NCBI GenBank assembly: GCA_947074185.1
Contig: CAMTOO010000007.1
Coordinates: 1 to 42,361 of the forward strand
DNA length: 42,361 bases
From: an uncultured Negativicutes bacterium
GTDB lineage: Bacteria > Bacillota > Negativicutes > Acidaminococcales > Acidaminococcaceae
Direction of reading: 5' to 3'
A program made the position numbers and the translations under genes. Shown one piece after another: positions 36,286-42,361 of this stretch (position 1 is its first letter; each line of letters starts with the position of its first letter). The notes below the pieces were generated by a model. It did not search any database. It was not told the DNA's origin and saw only the letters and a list, made by a program, of their open reading frames with translations.

Positions 36286-37350
36286 TTAAATTGCGTCTGC
36301 TACTAATTTACCCATTTCGCTTGTGCTTACACGTTTCAAGCCTTCTGCATATAAATCTGGGGTACGGTAACCTTCATCTAAAACTTTTTCAACAGCAGCT
36401 TCAACAGCAGCTGCAGCTTCATCTTTACCTAAAGAATAACGTAACATCATCGCTACGGAATAAATTGTTCCTAATGGATTTGCAATGCCTTGACCTGCAA
36501 TATCAGGAGCACTACCGTGGATTGGTTCATAAAGACCAGTACCATCTCCAAGACTTGCACTTGGTAAAAGTCCGATAGAACCTGCGATTACAGACGCTTC
36601 ATCAGAAAGAATATCACCAAAAATATTGTTAGTTAAAACAACATCAAATTGTCTTGGTCCAAGCACAAATTGCATAGCGCAATTATCTACATAATAATGA
36701 TTTAATTCTACATCAGGATATTCATTAGCTTGCATTTCAGTAACGATTCTTCTCCACATACGGGAAGATGCAAGTACATTTGCTTTATCTACAGAAGTAA
36801 CTTTTTTACCGCGTTTACGAGCAGATTCAAAAGCGAATCTAGCAATACGTTCTACTTCTGGACGAGTGTAAAGTTCGATGTCAGATGCAGTTTCTACACC
36901 GTTAATTTCTTTGGCTTCATTGTGTTCACCAAAATAAATGCCACCTGTTAATTCACGAACAATAAGCATATCAGTGCCTTCTGCACGTTCAGATTTTAAT
37001 GGTGAAAGATGAGCTGTATATTTAGATACACTCATAGGGCGTAAATTGCAATACAAACCTAAATCTTTACGAATTTGAAGTAAGCCCTTTTCTGGGCGTA
37101 AAGTTGGATCAACATCATCCCATTTTGGACCACCAACAGCACCTAATAATACTGCATCTGCGGCTTTAGCAGAAACTGCTGTAGCTTCTGGATAAGGAAC
37201 GCCTGTCCCATCAATAGCTGCACCGCCAATTAATTGTTCATCATATTCTATTTCAAAATTAAATTTTTTCGCTGTAGCATTTAATACGTCAACTGCTGCC
37301 GCTACTATTTCAGGACCTATGCCATCGCCAGGTAATAATGTGATTTTCAT
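36286..37350 (-). CDS. leuB: 3-isopropylmalate dehydrogenase
   Basis: Oxidises and decarboxylates 3-isopropylmalate to 2-ketoisocaproate with NAD+. The 354 residues have the normal family length. Visible motifs: LLPGDGIGPEIV at the start, GAVGGPKW, the substrate region ERIARFAFESARKRGKKVTSVDKANVL, and the C-terminal DGTGLYEPIHGSAPDIAGQGIANP adenine-binding stretch. Its ATG overlaps the leuD stop (TAATG), which indicates translational coupling. Confidence 0.97.
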   Translation of the reverse strand: MKITLLPGDGIGPEIVAAAVDVLNATAKKFNFEIEYDEQLIGGAAIDGTGVPYPEATAVSAKAADAVLLGAVGGPKWDDVDPTLRPEKGLLQIRKDLGLYCNLRPMSVSKYTAHLSPLKSERAEGTDMLIVRELTGGIYFGEHNEAKEINGVETASDIELYTRPEVERIARFAFESARKRGKKVTSVDKANVLASSRMWRRIVTEMQANEYPDVELNHYYVDNCAMQFVLGPRQFDVVLTNNIFGDILSDEASVIAGSIGLLPSASLGDGTGLYEPIHGSAPDIAGQGIANPLGTIYSVAMMLRYSLGKDEAAAAVEAAVEKVLDEGYRTPDLYAEGLKRVSTSEMGKLVADAI

Positions 37351-37832
37351 TATTTAGTTTCTCCCTTTACATATCCAATTAACCCACCACTATCAGAAAT
37401 ATTTTGAATGAATTCAGGTAATGGTTTAGTCATAATAGTAATATCTTTATTAACGATTTTAATTTCGCCTTTTGCCATATCAACTTCGATCTGGTCACCA
37501 GCACTGATTTTTTCTACATCTTCGCCGATTTCCATAACAGGAAGTCCTATGTTAATTGCATTACGATAAAAAATACGAGCAAAACTATCAGCAATAATGC
37601 ATTTAATGCCTTTAATTTTAATAACTACTGGTGCATGTTCACGAGAAGAACCACAACCAAAGTTTTTACCAGCTACCATTACATCGCCATCTTCTACATT
37701 TGTTGCAAAGGTAGTATCAATATCTTCCATAGCATGTTCTGCTAATTCATTAAAATCCGCAATAGCTAAATAACGTGCAGGAATAATTACATCTGTATCT
37801 ACATGATCACCATAACGCCATACTTTACTCAT
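37350..37832 (-). CDS. leuD: 3-isopropylmalate dehydratase small subunit
   Basis: The swivel-domain partner of LeuC. At 160 residues it is the short type typical of Firmicutes and archaea. It shows [19 protein letters not shown] at the start and [16 protein letters not shown], the conserved active-site loop. It overlaps leuC upstream and leuB downstream by TAATG junctions, so the three are tightly coupled. Confidence 0.96.
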   Translation of the reverse strand: MSKVWRYGDHVDTDVIIPARYLAIADFNELAEHAMEDIDTTFATNVEDGDVMVAGKNFGCGSSREHAPVVIKIKGIKCIIADSFARIFYRNAINIGLPVMEIGEDVEKISAGDQIEVDMAKGEIKIVNKDITIMTKPLPEFIQNISDSGGLIGYVKGETK

Positions 37833-39091
37833 TATAATACCTCCTCTGGTGAAGCAATATATCCTTTAATTGCGCTTGCTGCAGCTGTATAAGGGCTTGC
37901 TAAATATACTTCACTATCTACGTGTCCCATACGGCCACGGAAATTACGGTTAGTTGTGGAAACAGCACGTTCTCCATCAGCTAAGATACCCATATATCCG
38001 CCTAAGCAAGGACCACAAGTTGGTGTGGAAACAGCAGCATTTGCATCAATGAAAATATCAATGTAACCAAGTTTCATAGCTTCTTGATAAATTTCTTGAG
38101 TTGCTGGAATAATAATCGCTCTTACATCTGGATGTACTTTTTTACCTTTTAATACTTCTGCTGCTTGCGCTAAATCTTCAAGACGTCCGTTAGTACAAGA
38201 ACCAACTACGATTTGATCGATTTTAATATGTCCAGATTCACTAACAGGGTGAGTATTTTCTGGTAAATGTGGATAAGAAACCACTGGAACTAATTCAGAT
38301 AAATTAATGTTAATTTCTCTTTCATATTTTGCATCAGCATCTGCTTCAACAGCTTTCCAAGGTCTTGTAACACGACCTTTTAAATATGCTTCTGTTTGTT
38401 CATCTACTGGGAAAATACCATTTTTTGCACCAGCTTCGATTGCCATGTTGCAAATAGTGAAACGATCTGCCATAGTAAGAGCTTTTACGCCTTCACCACA
38501 GAATTCTAAAGATTGATATCTTGCACCATCTACACCAATCATGCCGATTAAAGTAAGAATCAAATCTTTTCCTTTTACATATTTAGGCAAAGTTCCTGTG
38601 AGATTAACTTTAATTGCTGAAGGTACTTTAAACCAAGTTGTACCACTTGCAAAAGCTGCACCAATATCAGTTTGTCCCATGCCTGTGCTAAGTGCATTAA
38701 GAGCACCATAAGTACATGTATGAGAATCTGCGCCAATTATAATTTCACCTGGTGCTACAAGTCCTTGATCAGGCAGTAATGCATGTTCAATTCCCATACG
38801 ACCAACTTCAAAATAATTAGTAATTTCATGTTTACGTGCAAAATCACGCATACGTTTGCACATCATAGCAGATTGTATATCTTTACATGGAGAAAAATGA
38901 TCAGGCACTAGTGCTATTTTATCTTTATCAAAAACTGGTTTACCAATTTTTTCAAATTCTGTAATAGCAGGTGGTCCAGTAATATCATTTGCAAGAACTA
39001 GATCTACTGGAGCAATAATCAAATCTCCTGCTTCAACAAAATCCTTACCAATGTGACTCGCCAATATCTTTTCTGTCATTGTCATACCCAT
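37832..39091 (-). CDS. leuC: 3-isopropylmalate dehydratase large subunit
   Basis: With LeuD it isomerises 2-isopropylmalate to 3-isopropylmalate using a 4Fe-4S cluster. The 419 residues match the short LeuC type. Cluster ligands are visible: C299 in [13 protein letters not shown], and C359 and C362 in TCGPCLGG. Other landmarks are [20 protein letters not shown] and the C-terminal [10 protein letters not shown]. The ATG is preceded by AGGAGG. A 72-base gap with a hairpin (39120-39146) separates it from ilvC, in the same transcript. Confidence 0.97.
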   Translation of the reverse strand: MGMTMTEKILASHIGKDFVEAGDLIIAPVDLVLANDITGPPAITEFEKIGKPVFDKDKIALVPDHFSPCKDIQSAMMCKRMRDFARKHEITNYFEVGRMGIEHALLPDQGLVAPGEIIIGADSHTCTYGALNALSTGMGQTDIGAAFASGTTWFKVPSAIKVNLTGTLPKYVKGKDLILTLIGMIGVDGARYQSLEFCGEGVKALTMADRFTICNMAIEAGAKNGIFPVDEQTEAYLKGRVTRPWKAVEADADAKYEREININLSELVPVVSYPHLPENTHPVSESGHIKIDQIVVGSCTNGRLEDLAQAAEVLKGKKVHPDVRAIIIPATQEIYQEAMKLGYIDIFIDANAAVSTPTCGPCLGGYMGILADGERAVSTTNRNFRGRMGHVDSEVYLASPYTAAASAIKGYIASPEEVL

Positions 39092-39119
39092 AGTTATAGC
39101 CTCCTAAAATTTTGAAAAG

Positions 39120-39146
39120 TATCGGATGGGACTTGCCCACCCGATA
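39120..39146 (-). other. Hairpin between ilvC and leuC
   Basis: TATCGG/CCGATA (39120-39125 with 39141-39146) plus TGGG/CCCA inner pairs around a 5-base loop. The minus strand after it is ACTTTTCAAAATTTT, a poor U-run, so it looks like a partial terminator or mRNA-stabilising hairpin rather than the end of the operon. Confidence 0.55.
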
Positions 39147-39163
39147 GTTATTCTTTGTAAATC

Positions 39164-40195
<1,032 letters not shown>

Positions 40196-40216
40196 CTAGC
40201 TACTTTAGTAGTTGCT

Positions 40217-40753
40217 TTAAACCATTTTATGTTCAACATGTACTGGCCATTCAAAACGAGATTCTGTAACATTTAATGCTTCAGTACCACGCTCTAGAGC
40301 AACAACACCTGTTTGAACCATTTCTAAAATACCATAAGGTTTTAAAATATCAACGAAAGCATTTAATTTGCTTTCATCGCCTGTTGCTAGAAAGATCAAT
40401 GCATCTTCACTAACGTCAACTGCATTAGCTCTAAAAACATCCCCTAAACGCAACAACTCTAGTCTATTATTAGTTGCTTTTACTTTAACCATTGTCATAC
40501 TACGTCTAGTGCTTTCTTTCGGAGATAATACTTTAACAGCTTCTACCTCAACAAGTTTTGCAAGTTGCTTGCAGACTTGAGTGATGATTGCATCATCTGC
40601 TTCCATAGTTACAGTCATTCTTGAAAATTCAGGGTTTTGAGTTGTGCCAACTGCCAAGCTATCAATATTATAGCCTCTACGAGAAAACATCCCAGCAACA
40701 CGCATAAGTACGCCTGGCTGATTTCTTACAACTATTGATAAAATCTGTTCCAT
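40217..40753 (-). CDS. ilvN: Acetolactate synthase small (regulatory) subunit
   Basis: The ACT-domain subunit that activates IlvB and confers feedback inhibition, usually by valine. 178 residues: ACT domain (about 3-75, LSIVVRNQPGVLMRVAGMFSRRGYNIDSLAVG) and a C-terminal ALS_ss_C domain (about 85-160). I chose the ATG at 40753 because GGGGGATT lies just before it and the protein then starts at the conserved MEQILSIVV. The frame stays open 51 codons further upstream, but that part is the T-box leader. It is first in the operon, whereas its partner ilvB is last, almost 4 kb away. Confidence 0.94.
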   Translation of the reverse strand: MEQILSIVVRNQPGVLMRVAGMFSRRGYNIDSLAVGTTQNPEFSRMTVTMEADDAIITQVCKQLAKLVEVEAVKVLSPKESTRRSMTMVKVKATNNRLELLRLGDVFRANAVDVSEDALIFLATGDESKLNAFVDILKPYGILEMVQTGVVALERGTEALNVTESRFEWPVHVEHKMV

Positions 40754-40776
40754 AATAATCCCCCTTGCTTTGATAT

Positions 40777-41060
40777 AAAAAACGCCCCCATCTGAATTAA
40801 CAGATAGGGGCGACATTAACCGCGGTACCACCCTATTTTGACCTCTTTGTCCCGGATATTTTCCGGTAGCATAACGTGCTTCTACGTCATCAACTACTTT
40901 ATTCATCGATGCAGCTCCTGGGTGAGTTTCACTTAAATGTTGTTAAGGCTTGCACCAACCGCCTTTTCTCTAAGAACATTGCACATAAGCTTTAATCCCA
41001 ATCTCAGCCTTTACCATATTCAAAATATATTGGACATATTTCTAAAAATTTCCTTGCTGT
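40777..41060 (-). promoter_or_regulatory. T-box riboswitch (tRNA-Leu) of the ilv-leu operon
   Basis: The T-box AGGGUGGUACCGCG is at 40821-40834 (minus strand). Stem I shows the apical GGTGCAAGCC and a specifier region GTGAAACTCACCC, read as CUC leucine codon (40924-40926) followed by A. The terminator is an 12-position stem (40783-40794 with 40801-40812, one mismatch) followed by a U-run. Uncharged tRNA-Leu should therefore switch on the whole operon. It fills most of the 411-base gap between ilvN and serA. Confidence 0.95.
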
Positions 41061-41066
41061 TTTTAC

Positions 41067-41095
41067 ATTATCCTAAATATTTTGATATAAGTCAA
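41067..41095 (-). promoter_or_regulatory. Promoter of the ilv-leu operon
   Basis: Minus-strand TTGACT (41090-41095), 17 bases, GATAAT (41067-41072). It begins 70 bases after the serA stop. No clear terminator lies between, so serA transcripts may enter the T-box leader. Confidence 0.75.
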
Positions 41096-41164
41096 GGCTT
41101 TTTTGTATCATGTTACAAAAGTTGTGTTTTTTAATATTTTCTGTAATTATATTTACATTTTATA

Positions 41165-42361
41165 TTAGATTTTAACCATATTAACTTCTGTAATTCCTTC
41201 TATTCCTTTCAATAGATCAATGGTTGGTTTTTCCACATCACTATCAACAGTTAAGAACATCATAGCAATTCCATTTTGTTGGTTACGACTTACTTGCATA
41301 GTAGCAATATTAACTTTGCTAGCACCAAGGAATGTACCAATTTGACCAATCATACCTGGTTTATCTTCATTACGTACTACTAGCATAAATTCAGTTGGCT
41401 TAATATCAAATTGATAGCCTTCGATTTCTGTAATACGAACTTCGTCTTCTGAAATTACTGTACCTGCAGCAGTAAACACTTTGTCTTTGCTATAAACATT
41501 TACTTTTAAAATGTCATATTTAGAAGTTTGTTTACTTTCAATAACTTCTACCCCTCTATTTTCAGCAATTATCATAGCATTTACATAATTTACATGTTCT
41601 TTAAGCACTGGTTCAAAAACTCCTTTAAACACAGCTCTTGTAATCATATCTGTTTCCATTTCTCCTAATACGCCTGTGTAAATTACTTCTACTTTATCAA
41701 TAGCATCACGATTTAATTGATAATAGAGTTTACCTAAGCTTTCACCAAGTTTCAAATAATCTTTCATTGCATCAAGTTCAGATGCTTGTAAAGTCGGTAA
41801 ATTAACAGCATTAGGAACCATTTCGCCGCGTAAGGCAGAGATAACTTCTTCAGCAATTGCAATACCTACATTATCTTGAGCTTCTGTTGTATCTGCACCA
41901 AGATGAGGTGTTAATACACATTCTGGTAAATCAATTAATGGAGAAATAGGTTGTGGTTCATCAACTAAAACATCTAAACCAACACTAGCAACAATGCCAT
42001 CTTTAATAGCTTGCGCTAATTCATCTTCATTATATAAACCACCGCGTGCACAGTTTACTACACGTACACCTTTTTTACACATTGCCCATTCTTTTGCACC
42101 AATTATATTGAAGGTTTCTTCAGTTTTTGGTGTATGGATAGTAATAAAGTCAGCTTGTTTTAAAAGTTCTTCTAATGTTTCGCATTTTTCAACATTAAAC
42201 TTTTTAAAACGAGCATCTGCAATATATGGATCATAAGCAATAAATTTCATTCCAAATGCTTCAAGTCTTGTAGCTACAAGACTACCAATACGAACAAGAC
42301 CAATAACACCTAAAGTTTTACCAAATAATTCACTACCTTTTAAACCACTTCTATCCCACAC
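41165..42361 (-). CDS. serA: D-3-phosphoglycerate dehydrogenase, 5' end outside window
   Basis: Catalyses the first step of serine synthesis. The window holds 398 residues; the N-terminal substrate domain (about 130 residues) lies beyond the edge, so the apparent GTG at 42361 is not the start. Visible parts: NAD-binding domain, NCARGGLYNEDEL and the catalytic HLGADTTEAQ with its His; an intervening ASB-type domain (about 205-320); and a C-terminal ACT domain (LVVRNEDKPGMIGQIGTFLG). Total length would fit the long, ACT-containing type of about 530 residues. The dinucleotide motif reads GLVRIG instead of GLGRIG: Val replaces the second glycine (codon 42293-42295). Confidence 0.93.
   Translation of the reverse strand: MWDRSGLKGSELFGKTLGVIGLVRIGSLVATRLEAFGMKFIAYDPYIADARFKKFNVEKCETLEELLKQADFITIHTPKTEETFNIIGAKEWAMCKKGVRVVNCARGGLYNEDELAQAIKDGIVASVGLDVLVDEPQPISPLIDLPECVLTPHLGADTTEAQDNVGIAIAEEVISALRGEMVPNAVNLPTLQASELDAMKDYLKLGESLGKLYYQLNRDAIDKVEVIYTGVLGEMETDMITRAVFKGVFEPVLKEHVNYVNAMIIAENRGVEVIESKQTSKYDILKVNVYSKDKVFTAAGTVISEDEVRITEIEGYQFDIKPTEFMLVVRNEDKPGMIGQIGTFLGASKVNIATMQVSRNQQNGIAMMFLTVDSDVEKPTIDLLKGIEGITEVNMVKI

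Noticed and set aside
41101-41120. TTTTGTA/TACAAAA hairpin after serA as a terminator
   Set aside because: On the minus strand it is followed by A-rich sequence, not U, and the stem is weak.
41165-42361. SerA starting at GTG 42361
   Set aside because: The sequence begins in the middle of the protein (WDRSGLKGSELFGKTLG), so the true start is outside the window.

Overview
The window is AT-rich bacterial chromosome from what looks like a diderm Firmicute (Negativicutes, Selenomonadales; a Megamonas-like genome would fit, but I cannot prove the genus). Three features support this. An SLH-domain outer-membrane porin of the OmpM type, an autotransporter beta-barrel protein and an RND efflux pump all require an outer membrane. 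Leucine genes controlled by T-box leaders are typical of Firmicutes. Ribosome binding sites are strong AGGAGG-like sequences and codon use is AT-rich. I see no insertion sequence, prophage, CRISPR array or rRNA operon.

Layout. Positions 1-4900 hold envelope or secreted functions: a DUF535 protein, a small exported protein of unknown function, the SLH porin, a Gly/Ser/Pro-rich repeat protein and an exported M48 metalloprotease. Positions 4940-5120 hold a single tRNA-Arg(ACG) with a near-consensus promoter and a shared terminator. Positions 5121-9222 (minus strand) hold a K+-channel-like protein, leuA behind a leucine T-box, and an APC amino acid permease. A divergent promoter pair at 9284-9350 separates the permease from a CNNM/CorC-type transporter. 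A P-type Ca2+ ATPase and a YbjN-like protein follow. Positions 14100-20163 hold gltB-gltD (glutamate synthase), and 20420-24652 a large glycine-rich autotransporter. Positions 24705-30807 hold a YddA/BacA-type ABC exporter and an RND pump with its lipoprotein adaptor. Positions 30986-34502 hold an apparent operon of cca, a C39-like peptidase and a DUF3298-like protein. Positions 34596-41095 hold one branched-chain amino acid operon read on the minus strand: T-box, ilvN, ilvC, leuC, leuD, leuB, ilvB. The window ends inside serA.

The metabolic genes fit together. IlvBN and IlvC supply the early branched-chain steps. LeuA, LeuCD and LeuB make 2-ketoisocaproate. GltBD supplies glutamate for transamination. 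Both leucine loci carry a T-box whose specifier reads as CUC, so both should respond to uncharged tRNA-Leu. ilvD and a transaminase are not in the window.

Points that most deserve a check: an in-frame amber codon in the conserved N-terminus of leuA; a Val replacing the middle Gly of the NAD-binding GxGxxG motif in SerA; the modular design of the autotransporter passenger; and several palindromes or repeats at promoters.
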